From Mya arenaria (taxonomy: Eukaryota > Mollusca > Bivalvia > Myida > Myidae), in contig NC_069135.1 of assembly GCF_026914265.1 (NCBI RefSeq), forward strand, positions 38,616,946-38,680,945: DNA of 64,000 nt, in the 5' to 3' direction. Below are positions 36,430-48,809 of this stretch, one piece after another; position 1 is the first letter of the stretch; every line of letters begins with the position of its first letter. The notes beneath the pieces were generated by a model. The model had not been told where the DNA came from. It worked only from the letters and a program-made list of their open reading frames with translations, and made no database searches. The position numbers were made by a program, and so were the translations under genes.

Positions 36430-39400
36430 AGAAATACTAATAACCCAAAAAGCATGATTGCTTCGAACGATATGCAAAATATAAATCACTATAGAAAGTA
36501 TTGTTTAAGCCGTTAAGAACTTCATAACTTATAAAAGTAGTGGTCGAGATATGAACTTACATGTGAGTGTTGTTTCATTCGTGGTAAAGAAATACTTCTA
36601 ACTTCGCAATGACTTATTTACATATTGGTTTGGTTTTTTTTGGTTTTTTGTTTTGTTTTTTGTTGTTGTTTTTTTATAATAGATGCATTGATTCATCTGG
36701 CAACACTGTTTTGTACATGTATAATGATTTGTTCATTTTGGCCATAGTCTTGTGAATATTCTGTAAATTGATATTGAATTTTAATTAAATCTTGAACTTT
36801 TTCCTCAATACAAGGGATATGTAAATACAAATGAAACCTATCATATAATTAGCAAATACTTCCACCATGATTTTTCCAATCCGTTTTATTGTCAAACGGT
36901 ACAGATTGTAGTAAGTAATGTTCGAAGGCTTCATTCAGTACAATATGTGAAGTTTTAACGCCTGTATTTGCTGTTCTCTCTAGGCGTTATTGTTTCTCCT
37001 ACTTTGGATTAAGTCACTTTGAATACAAATTAAGAGATAGTTGTAAAACGACAATGGTTTTATAAGTTGAAACTGTTTTGATTTGAGATATCAGTGGACA
37101 CAAGCGCGACTTGCATACACTAGCATATTTAGATTGAAATCGGAACTATCAAGTAAAACTTTTGTCGATACCGAGGGGAGGGGGAATAGAATACACCATA
37201 TTGCAACATTTCATAATATGAATAGCTATTATAAATCAATGAAATGTTCACCATTTAACTCGGCTGTTTCAATTTAGTCTTCCCGTTATTTTATGCCTTT
37301 TGAATAACGAAATAAAAACTATTCCAAACCAATATTGGTACACTTATAAGTCACGCTGAGTTGCAATAGGCAAAGCTCCCTTTGAAACTATTAAGACTCA
37401 GTACTTGTTTTCCTGTCTTTTTCTGAAGTAGGATTTTGAATTATACAATTTGAAATAAGTTTCTTTTAACTTGTGAGCAGTGAATCCTTACATTTCGAAA
37501 GATTTGATCTTACAAAAAATCTCACATTATTTTATAATACGTTCTTAGAGAGATACATTAAAAGAGAAACCGTGTATAGAACAGACGAAGTTTTGTCTTA
37601 CAAAATTACAACCAAAAGGAACTTACGTACAATACCTGTGCCTTTAAACATTGATTTTGAATTTTCACTTAGCTGGTCCCTGTGGTTTTCATTGTTTTTG
37701 TGTGTGTTTTTTAAATTTACTTATTCGGCCAGTGTTTATGATTTGATTTAAAACAAATATGGTGCCCATTTAGGCATAAAAAAACGTCAAAACAAGTACA
37801 ACAATATACAGTGGTGAAAGGGTTTCCGGTTTTCGTAAAATCTGCCTCATAAGTAAAAAATTAAGTAAAAATCCAATAGCTTCCTTTATCTTTAGTAAAA
37901 TACATAAAAAGGATCTGTTTACATATTTGGTACCAAAAGCTCCCTTCCCTGACGTTGGTCATTTAGGGTAGTATATGATAACTCTTGGAACAACTGTGAG
38001 GGTTTGCGCGCATCAATTAGTTTGAATCCCCACTGATATCGACATATCTAAGCGGTTTAAATCCAAACGTTTATTGCTATGTTTGGTCTCCTTGTGTTGT
38101 CTGTATGTTTTGCTTCCTTTGGCCCTTAAAATGATGCCTCTAGACAGGGTTTATGTGTTTTCTGTTTGACTACTGGGCTTGTTCCAGTAGATTTCATTGT
38201 GGATTATTTAATCAAATGTAGCATTTTCTCTACTTATCTACCATATTCTTGGTATAGATTGGTCAGACATTATTAAAATGTACATGGGTTTTCAGGTTAT
38301 TATTTAGGTTTCGAAACCTTCGTTTAAGATATAACAGTGAAATGCCAAAACATTCCTTAATGAGGCTTAAGAAATGATTGAAAGTGTTTACTTTCGTTTC
38401 TACACAGGTAATTTCAGTTTAGGTTAATCTATCTAATTAAACGTAACCTTAAATAGTACAGAACGCCATTATCTCTGTAAGTGTTTTGGAAACTACTATT
38501 GGAAGTTGAATATACTTGAAATACAAAAATCTATTTAAATGAAAACCTCTCTTTTGTTTCAGTTTATAAAGGTGAACAAAAATTATTCAGTTTTGACAAA
38601 TAAATAAAATATTTATTTCATCATACTCTATCAAAATGAACACACATTTAACATTTTAATGCAGGTTCAATATAATATACATTTTGTCGAAAAACAACAC
38701 AAACAAACTTATCGATTGACCGTTACCTGCACCAAACCGTTTATTATTCATATTTTATCTACGATATTAATATGTGACAAATGTGTTAGTGTGCGTGCGT
38801 GAGTGCGTGTTCGGAAGTGCCTTCGCGTGTATATCTGTTGGATGTTTTGTTGATAATGAGTAAACATTTATTAGCTCAATGGTGTATAATTGTTCTGCTG
38901 TTTTTTTGTAAACATAGAGACATACAAATGATACATAAACCTACAAACAAATCAGACAAAAGAATAAATGGGTTTTGGCCATACGTTATTACAACTTTAG
39001 TTGTATCTCTTCCCAAGCGTCATTGTAATGTCAATGACGTATGTGCTTAGGGTAAAAGGTCTACAGGAAGATTTGTCATAACAGTTTTATTTATATGCCT
39101 GGGCATAATATTTTAGTAAGATAAATAAGTCGTTTTCCTAACGCTGCTTAAGAGTGCTCAAGGACACCTTCCAATTGTTTTTTGTTTGACATTTTGACGT
39201 AATGTCTTTAGATTCTAGTCGGTATCCGATTGTGAAAATACGACGTTAAAAATGTTTCATCACAATGTCTCTTTGTAATCCCATATGAACCTTGTGCCGT
39301 GTTGAGCGCTTCCATTTTCATAACATGTATTGCAGTATTTGGAAATCGTTTCAACACGTTCTACCTATAATAAATTTGGGTGAAGCGCATAAATAATGCA
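36430..39400. other. Non-coding segment upstream of lectin copy 2
   Basis: No gene recognised. It shares stretches with 25.4-27.1 kb and 42.6-44.3 kb, in line with segmental duplication, and includes a weak copy of the 19.8-kb dispersed repeat near 37980-38200. Confidence 0.5.
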
Positions 39401-39408
39401 GTGTTAAT

Positions 39409-39888
39409 TCAACAATTATACATCTTCTGCGTCTGAAGTATGCGACGTGTTTGGGTTGTGAATTGTCCATCTCCATTCAGTATGTCTATGCTAACCAGAT
39501 TTGCGTTCACACACACGTGATACCAAGCTTCTGTACAGAAACGGTCGTACCAGCCGTAAAACTGTACCACACATATGCAGTCCATAGCAGTATTGCCACT
39601 TCCGATATCAAAAGAGTATGTAAAATTAAACGGCTCTGTCGTCTCCCAGACATGGGTTCCCTCGACAGCAATGTCGTTTCCACCGAGCCAGAAAACCTCG
39701 GATTCCATATTGAGAGACGTCATCAGGTTCACGATAAACGTGTTTTCAGCAGCATCGGTTATAACAGCGAGGTGTGCGCCCATTGCTGTGCAATTTTCAC
39801 TAGCCGTCTGCCAGGTACTGGGATCTGTTGTATCGACAAGATAGCACGAGGATCCATATTCATACCAGCCCGGTCCACATAACATGGG
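39409..39888 (-). pseudogene. C-type lectin exon, copy 3, without its signal/PAN exon
   Basis: A single lectin exon preceded by a good acceptor (CTGCAG at 39889-39894 on the minus strand): CGPGWYEYGSSCYL, CTAMGAHLAVI, FWLGGND, CICVV, GWYDRFC, YHVCVNA. It then runs about 30 residues further than copies 1 and 2 before a stop at 39409. Six cysteines are kept. Compared with copies 1 and 2, the segment that should hold the signal peptide and PAN module is missing between about 41280 and 41370, although the flanking intron and upstream sequences are recognisable. Unless another first exon is used, the product cannot be secreted; probably a recent pseudogene or a domain donor. Confidence 0.7.
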
Positions 39889-40084
39889 CTGCAGACAAAC
39901 ACAATAGTAAAATAAGTTTGATAGATTAAGATTGTCCAAACAATTCGCATCATTTTATAAACAGAAGTTTGTAAAAAGGTATTATCAGTAAACAATGGCA
40001 AATACCTTTTTGAACATAACATAACATAATATTTAAGCTTTAAACGGATAAGGTGATACATTTGCAAGAAAAAAAGAAATTTGT

Positions 40085-40340
40085 TAAAAACTGACATAAA
40101 ATGTATCTCGTTGTGTACAACGCATTAAATCTTACTTAATGATGCATCTCGTCGCTAACGACACACTTATCTGTTGCAGCTTTTGTGTATTTTTCTAAAT
40201 CGAAATTTACTGGCTAAGTCTAAAAACAGTAATTTAGAAACAAAACTAAGATCACGATTTATACTATAATACATGTGTACAGTTAATGCATCGAGGGACT
40301 TCCACTGTGCAGTCGTCGTTTAAAGGTCTTTATTTAGTTT
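40085..40340. repeat. Degraded relative of the 11.7-kb MITE
   Basis: Shares CAACGCATTAAATCTTACT and TCGAAATTTAC with 11730-11800. Its ends are not clear. Confidence 0.45.
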
Positions 40341-41429
40341 TGAGGTTCAATACTCAACAAGCATAATTCAATATATCCGTTGAATCATGTGAAGCTGTAG
40401 TTAAGAGTTAAGCAAATTTTTCGAAGGAAGATTTTATCAGATTTCCAATCAAAAAGCATTTACATTTTTCCGGAATTGTCTTTATTATTGCCAAAATTTT
40501 CAGAACTACCCAATCAAGAGTGGCTTGAGGATTTGTTGTGATTGCAGATATTAAAAAAAAAATGATATTTGCATTTTTGTAACCAGGAAATAATTTTCAT
40601 CCACTATTTTGCATTATTTTATTGAATAACTTTCTTATTTGAAAAGATATCGCCAAGAACTCTCAAAGCATTGTTGATACTCTGGTACTCTGGGGCTTTC
40701 AGCACAAAAAAAGTTTAAATGTCGACAGACGTTTCCGAAAAGAAAGGCGAAGTCTGATAAAATCTTCTTTTGTAAATGTTGGTCAAATCCTTACTTCTCC
40801 AAATCATATCAACAATAATGTATGTTTTACTCTCAAAAAAATCGTTCCTCAAAACAAAATAAAACATGCTTTTTAGAAAATGTTTTATTTTTTTATCTTC
40901 CCCTTCCACTATTGTACTGTAGAAGGGCCTTAAGGTTTAAAAAATATATCGAGACGGTCATTTTGTTGGATATTCGAAACGGTTGTCTTGTGTGGCAGTC
41001 GAAAATGAGGCACAATAAACATAAACACAGTGTCTGACTTGTGAAACTGCGGCAAGTCTGCGGCATCGATTCTCTTGTGTTTTGTTGATTTTGTTACTTT
41101 GTTGAAATTACATAATCATTTATCTTATCATATCAATTATTAATGGGACGAATATTTTTCCAAGATAATGTTGACTGATAAAAAAAGAAGTGTTTTCAAC
41201 TTAATTTCCATTTTTTGTGTCCATTTATTGAATGAATACCAAACATTTATCTGGACTAAGTCGAGATTTTATGTTATGTCTTACTAAAAACTAGACTCAT
41301 AGTTTTCTGGTTACTGAATTACGAGCTGCCTATTAGTGAACTATAATATTATGTTATTCGAATCGCTAACAGTTGTGCAATGCAAAAGGTTCGTTAAATG
41401 CCCTGTTAAATAAGCTTAAAAGTGCTCTG

Positions 41430-41560
41430 AATGTATTCTTCTTCTTGGGAACCATACATCTGTCGGTGTCTCACTCCATGCACGTTGTTAGAGGTGTCAA
41501 AACGTAAAAGCGATATTAATATTAAATGATATCATTTGTTTTTAAAAGGTAAAATTCGAT
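41430..41560 (-). repeat. Upstream block of lectin copy 3
   Basis: GAACCATACATCTGTCGGTG then CTCCATGCACGTTGTTAGAG, matching the block upstream of copies 1 and 2, but here with no first exon next to it. Confidence 0.6.
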
Positions 41561-43045
41561 GCCAACATACTTCATTTTAAAACAAACTCGTCTTTCCTTT
41601 GTAAGAGATACAACGCCCACTTGCCGCATACGAATTGAATAATGAGTATTAACAAACATACAAGGGTAATTAAGTTAATGTTGATATAATTGATAAGTTG
41701 CATGGTATGGCGTTGTTGGTTAAAGTACTATATCGAATTACACCGCTGCTGGATTTTACAACTAAACAATACATAAAAAGGAGTTATATTCACTTTAATT
41801 AAACGAAATATTAGAACATCCAGAAATGATACTAGTATTAATTGTATGATATAATTTTGATAACAAGCTTGGTAATATATTTTACAGAAAATTTGATAGA
41901 TATGTAGAGAAACGATGAAAGATGAAAATAAAGAGTTACAATATAAAACATGTATAAGAAAGCAGACTGGACTATCATACGTTACAGATTAAAAGTCTTG
42001 AGTTAGCCAGATTTAAAGATGAAATGTATTGGAATTTATTGAAGAAAACTCATTTAGGTTTACAAACACTTTCACTATGGCCTTCCTGATCACTTTTGTT
42101 ATAAAACAGTTCGAATGACGATCAGTATGTAATGCAACTTAGATACTAAAAAAAATGACGGAAGTTTCATTGAGTACTCTTTGAAAGTATTCCACCCACG
42201 AATATGTGAAGATTTAAAGAACTGGTGACCCCTTATTATTTCGGTATAAATTTAAAGGGTTAAGTGTGCAGAAAACAAAGACAAAAATATAACAAAGAAG
42301 CTTTTTGGCCTTGGAAACAAAGCAAATACGTCATGTGACGCCCGATTTCGGTTAAAATAAAGGGCAAATAATTTTCATGAAGTGTGTGTCACTTATTATA
42401 CATTTAATTTATCAGCAAGCAATACGCTTTCAATTGAAACAATGAATACATGGGGTCACCTGGCATCAACACTAAATACACAGTTGATTTTCGGATTCCT
42501 TATATGATTCTTTAAATGGGCGAAAATCATTCCATTTTCTTTAGACATCGTACATCAGTTGAATAATTAGTTCTTGCCTGATTTGACAAGGTTCTATCCT
42601 TGCACATTGATTTTAGTAATACATGAGATTCTGTGTTTTTACATAGAGACTAGTCCATTCATTAAGGCTGCATAGTCACAGCTCATCATAAAATTATGTA
42701 CCCTAAATCAATATGTCCTTTTCGGGCAATTATTTTCCACGGTTGTTTCGATTTATACGAACTTAAGTTTTGAGGTAAAATACAAAAAAACCGGGTCTAT
42801 TATAATATTTGGTATCAATAGCTTCCTTGCCTTGCGCTCGGCAGTAATTGGGTACTATATTGTACATGTTTGAAAATGTATGTAGCTGTGCGCGTATCCA
42901 CTACTTTCAACCCCCATTAAAATCGTCCTTAACCGGCTGTTCCTAAACGGTGAAACTCCCAAACATTCGGCCATAGGCCAACTGAATCCACCCTTACTTC
43001 CTGCTAAATGAACTGAATATAATTGATTTTTGCATTTGTCATTGT

Positions 43046-43771
43046 GCAATGAAACTAAAACTCCCATTGACTATTGAAAATATTGTAAAGTGAATATAGA
43101 AAGGAGTATGGATTAAGTTTCTAATACGATTCCTTGGTTGTTTTAAAGTTGAAGTTATCTATTCTTCGCGAACGATTTTTAAACGTAAGAAATATGTTAT
43201 TTAAAGGATAAAAAACAACGAAAAGAATGCTAGAAATAGGATTCAATTTCGGGCTTGATCTGACTGGCTGACAATCATAGGTCAAGGTCACCCTACGCCA
43301 TATTGGACATAGTTTAGTTAAAGAGTAAAAAGGAGTTGTATTCATTTTAATTAAACGAAATATTAGAACATCCAGAAATGATACTAGTATTAATTGTATG
43401 ATGTAATTTTGATAACAAGCTTGGTAATATATTTTACAGAAAATTTGATAGATATGTAGAGAAACGATGAAAGATGAAAATGAATGCAATGCAATGAAAC
43501 TAAAACTCCCATTGACTATTGAAAAGATTGTAAAGTGAATATAGAAAAGGAGAATGGATTAAATATCTAATACGATTCCTTGGTTGTTTTAAAGTTGAAG
43601 ATATCTATTCTTCGCGAACGATTTTTAAACGTAAGACATATGTTATTTAAAGGATAAAAAACAACGAAAAGAATGCTAGAAATAGGATTCAATTTCGGGC
43701 TTAATCTGACTGGCTGACAATCATAGGTCAAGGTCACCCTACGCCATTTGGACATAGTTTAGTTAAAGAGT
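43046..43771 (+). repeat. Recent 445-bp tandem duplication with an embedded second repeat
   Basis: CAATGAAACTAAAACTCCCA starts at about 43047 and again at about 43492. The following ~240 bp (including TTCTTCGCGAACGATTTTTA and GGCTGACAATCATAGGTCAA) are nearly identical in the two units. In the first unit, 43327-43481 is nearly identical to 41777-41931 (AATATTAGAACATCCAGAAA onward), so the duplicated unit carries material from 1.5 kb away. Confidence 0.85.
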
Positions 43772-43779
43772 CTCCACGT

Positions 43780-46640
43780 GACACTAGTTCGTTTTTCGAA
43801 GTGTGCAAGTTATTCGTTCGTTTTTATCAAACACTGTATGACATTGCTCAAATATTTCCTGAGTAATCAACGATTACATATTTAAAACCTATCAACAATT
43901 TAACCAGAAGCAATATTTAGTGTGGTCAAATTTTCAAACAAGCTTCGAACCCTAGTCAACCGACGGGTGAAAGATTTTTCTTGTGTATGCATGTGTGGTC
44001 TGTTTGTGTTGTTTGAACGTGTTTTTGCCTCTCGTTTAGTGTCTCTTTGACCTCTAAACAGGGTATTTTCCTTATAAGTTTGATAACTGGACTTCTCCTT
44101 GTAAGTTTCATTGTTTTACATTATGATATGTTCAAAACTTATCTATCCTTATTCGGGTAATGATGGTAAGGCATTGTTATTTAGGTTGTTGAAATTTGAA
44201 TGATCAATTGTCAATACACTTTCATACAGAAATGAATTAATTTTAAATAGCATATTTGATACGACATATAGGTTTCAAAAGTAAATTTACAAACATTTCA
44301 AAGATGTCTTGACCTTATATATGAATTAAAAAAGAAAAACAATACGCTTATTTTTATTGCTTTATTTTAACACATTAAGCAAGAAGGTGAGTACATTAAG
44401 CCATGCATTTTTATCACATGGTCTGAAAAATGACCCATACTTGATTTTTCAGGATTTCGATAAAATAGTTAGGTGGAAAGAAAACAGCAAATTAGAAGTA
44501 CAGAGCGCTAGTATCAAGTCTGATGTAACGGGCCTCACGTTTTATAACCAACAAAAAGAAAATGGAAAACGAAAGAAGCACTGGCGTGTGTAAAAGCGCC
44601 GATATAGCAATGCACGCCTTCGATCCGCTCCGTGCTTGTGTTTATGAGTCACAGTTACCAAACGCACACCATAATAACACATTCAAATTGTTACAAAGAT
44701 ATGAGCATATTTTGAAATTGCATTATCTCTTTAATGGGAACACACTGTGTGTCAACAGTCTTTGTATTTGTTTAATTCACCTTTGATAGTTTATCAGTTT
44801 TAGTACATTCACGATATACTACCCTGTGTAATTTTGTTACCAGTTATAAATGCATTGTATCATTATTGTCCCCATTTAATAAACATTTATTTATGAATAT
44901 ATTTTGTTTTAAACTGTATCATGAAATAAACATCACTGTTCCTCTTAAGACATATTACTCTTATAAGTTTAAAGAGGTTTCAATAGAAATAAAGAGTCGT
45001 CAATGCTATATAGCCACATGACAAATTTAAGTCCATGTAATCTTTATATCCCGGATAATATTTGCAGAGACCTATCATTTGCTGTCAATATTTTTAAAAT
45101 GGGAGCTAATGCAATCGACATATTCGATGAAACTTCACAAAAAAACATGCAGTTGTAACTTGAGTAAAAATATCGAACCGGTTTTCAGATTTTCAAAAAA
45201 CTATTCAAAACCGAAACTAGTGCGTTACCAAGTTGATGGGATGACGTGTTCAAAAAGCACAGGGAAATCCCCATTAAAATACCAAATGAATGCTAGTAAT
45301 ATGGCTAATGTTATTTGGTACCTTGATAATAATTCGTTGATTTGGTTTTTATCTTCCCTGTAAAATTTAACTTCCCGGAATAATACTTATTGTTTTGTTG
45401 TGAACTAAATTAACTTCATACTGTTTGACAAGGAGGTAAGCGTTTTATATTCAATATTATATTTAAAATGGGTTAAAATGGTTTAAATGATGTACGACCT
45501 AAAAATAGGTATGTTGTAAGTTTTGGGTATGAATGCATCGACAAAACCTTGGCGTAAAATATATTTGTTTCCACTATTTTATCTTGCCGACCCTACACTT
45601 TTTTGCCGTAGTGAGATTTTGTGTGCGTTATCTCCCAAATATATGCATTTATTTGAGTAAATATGTTACAATTTGATCATTTTATATTTAAAATTTAAGA
45701 TAATATTTGTGGATAATTGGTTCCAAATGTTTAAGATGCTCTCTTACTCCCAAATAGGATTTACCACAATTAATACGATTTTTTTTATATACCAAAAGTA
45801 TAAATAAATTTCGAAAACAATCATTCTTATGAAGGATACCAAGTTTAATTTGAAAAAAAATGTGCAAAGAAGATGGTATTTCTACCTTGTGAGACTATAC
45901 TAGATCACAGTAAATCTTTTAGCATTCACCAATTATTTAACATTTTGCGTTATCAGCTATTAAATACACGGTTACAATCTTGTTATCAGACATTTTCTCT
46001 AAATGCATTATTTAGTAAGTAGTTAAAGGTGTATCACTAAAAATATATGTTTGTTTTACATGTGTATGTATTGATTTTGAATAAGAGGGTCACTTTAAAC
46101 CACAATTTATATAATTCTACTGATAAAACCTCTTTTACTCCCTTTATGGTATTGTAAATATTTGTCATAGTTAAAGTTTGAGATAAATTGCAAAATGATG
46201 TTTCCCGTCAAAAATTAATGATCGGTCTTTCTAATTTACAAATAATAATACACATTATTAACATAAATGTTGACAAAATATAAATATAGTATGTCTATGC
46301 AAACATTCATTTGTGAAACCAACTTAGGTTTTAATTGCCTCCGTACAAACTTTATTTGCTGTGATTTTTTGTTCATGGTTTTTATTTTTATTTCGTTTTT
46401 TTTTTTCTTTTACCGGCAAAACGCGTGAATGTACTCTTTTTAAAGAACGTCTAATATATATCTACCCAGACGAAATGTTTTTTTCTTTTAAAAAAAGTGA
46501 ACAAATTTCGCCACAAATTCTATCGCCCTAATTGTTTTTGACAATGAAGTCTGAAACACAACTAATTTCATTTTCATTTGTAACAATATATATTTATTTA
46601 TACATACAGGTATACATCTGCAAGCAAGCTTCATTTTCTG
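43780..46640. other. Intergenic stretch before RING gene R2
   Basis: AT-rich. Short open frames near 44357 and 45079 have no recognisable domain or splice context. Nothing supported. Confidence 0.5.
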
Positions 46641-46646
46641 GCGAAC

Positions 46647-48804
46647 ATGGCGTCAAAGTCTACCGTCAAGTCCCTTCTTGAGTGTACGATTTGCAAGGAT
46701 AGAATACGACGGCCAAGAGCATTACCATGTATTCATACGTTTTGCCAAAATTGCCTCCAAGCAGTTATAAACAGCATAGCATAGGCAAGATATCAGAGCC
46801 GGTTTTGAATGCCCTTTGTGCCGGCGCTTAACCCTCCCACCTACAGAGGAGAGACAATTACCTGACCATCAAACATGGGCTGCATTGTTTCCTACAAACC
46901 CAACAATAGTAATTTTGAATGAAAGTACGGAAAATAATGAGTCAACGGTCCAGGATGGGGAAGGGGATTCACATTTTGGTTATATTTCTAACAATAACAG
47001 CACCTTCATGTCCGGTCACAGTCCTAATGATAATAGTGAAAGCGATGATAACGATGATAATTCTAATGTTAATAGTGCTGATGATTATCATCATGTTGAT
47101 GGTGAAGCTATAGCTGCTGCTTCTTTTTCTGGTGCTGCTAATGTTGATCCCATGTCTGAGCTACAACAGCCAATCATCCTTACTGGAATTCAACAGCACC
47201 AACAGTCCGTTAGCTTTACTCAAAGGGCTCAACGCATTCAATTACCTAGTCACGCAACACAACAGCCACGACATCCAATAAGACTTAGCCAAGTTCCTCA
47301 GCCATTTCAGTTATGTACTTGCTCAAACCTGCAGCATCCGCATTCGGCAAGCGTCCATCAGGTACACAGACAACTACATCCACCAAGCGTTAACCAAAGT
47401 CCCGATCAACCGTATATAGCAAGTGTCAACCAAGAGCCTCGGCATCCGCATCCGGCAGGCATCAACCAAGGACCACAGCAACCGTATTTGGCAAGTGTTT
47501 ACCAAGGACCTCTGAATCCGCATCCGGCAAGCATCAACCAAGGAACGCAGCAACCAAGTCAAGCAAGCATTATCATACGACCACAGGCAAGGGTCGGCCA
47601 TGATTATTTGCAACCACATCCTGCAAACGAATTCCAAGAACGTCACCAACCTTATCCGGTAAACATAAGTCATATACCCTACCAAACGCATGTTTCCAGT
47701 GTCAACCAAGGTCATCAGCAACTGCATTTGTCAAACATCAACCAAGGACATCAACAATCGAATTTTCAAGGACCACAGTTACCGCATACAGCAGGAGTCA
47801 ACCAAATACGCCATCAACCGTATCCAACAAGCCTCAACCAAGGACCTCGGCATCTACCTCCAGCAAGAGTCTGCCAAGGAAATCAGCAACCACATATAGA
47901 AACATTCATCCAAAGACCACAGCAACCGTGTATGACATGCACCAACCAAGGACCACGTCAACCGTTTATTGAAAACGTCAACCACGAACCACATCAATCG
48001 TATATGGCAAGCGTCAATCAAGGACCTAGGCAACCACATATGGCAAGCGTCATTTCAGGTTTTCAGCAACCTCATCTAGCAAGTGTCAACCAAAGAACAC
48101 AGCAACCGTATATGGAAAGCGCCATCCAAGGACCTCGGCGTCCGCATATATTTAACGTCAACCAAGGACCACAGCAACCGTATATGGAAAGTGTAAACCA
48201 AGAATTACAGCAACAGCGTCTAGCAAACGTTAACCAAGGGCCTCAGCAACCGTATCAAGCAAACTTCAACCAAGGACCTCGACAACCGTTTATGGCAAGC
48301 GTCAATTCAAGGTTTCAGCAACCTCATCTAGAAAGTGTCAACCAAAGACCACAGCAACCGTATATAACAAACGTCAACCAAGGACCTAGGCAACCACATA
48401 TGGCAGGCGTCATTCAAGGATTTCAGCAACCGCATCCAGCAAGTGTCAACCAAAGACCACATCAACCGTTTATGACAAACGTTAACCAAGAACTACAACA
48501 ACCGTATATAGCAAGTCGCAACCCAGACCCACAACAACCTTATACAGCAAACGTCAACCAAGGATCACAGCAACAGTATATGGCAAGTCTCAACCAAGGA
48601 CCTCATCAACCGCACACAGCAAGCGTCAACCAAGGACAGCATCAACGACATCCAGCTAGCATTAACCAAGGACCTCAGCAACCGCATCCAGCAAGCAATA
48701 CCCTAGGATATCAGCAACTGCATTCGTCAAGCACCACCGAAAGACCTCAACTGTCACGGCCACTTTATGTTTTTATGTTCAACCACACCAGCTGCGACCC
48801 GTAA
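46647..48804 (+). CDS. RING-finger protein with 12-residue repeats, copy R2, one frame break in the RING
   Basis: ATG 46647 opens MASKSTVKSLLECTICKD, ALPCIHTFCQNCL, then meets TAG at 46782-46784. After a small frame shift the RING resumes as DIRAGFECPLCRR, the post-RING WAALFPTNPTIVILNE, an acidic Asn/Asp stretch and about 38 units of a 12-residue repeat (QGPQQPYLASVY, QGPRQPHMASVI and similar), ending at 48804. No intron separates RING and repeats, unlike R1. Open reading after the break covers more than 650 codons, which argues against long decay. The repeats are rich in Gln, Pro, Asn and His and predicted to be disordered. Function unknown beyond likely ubiquitin-ligase ancestry. Confidence 0.66.
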
Positions 48805-48809
48805 TTTAC

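Noticed and set aside
45079-45363. 94-codon plus-strand frame
   Set aside because: No domain, no splice signals, no copy in the related segments.
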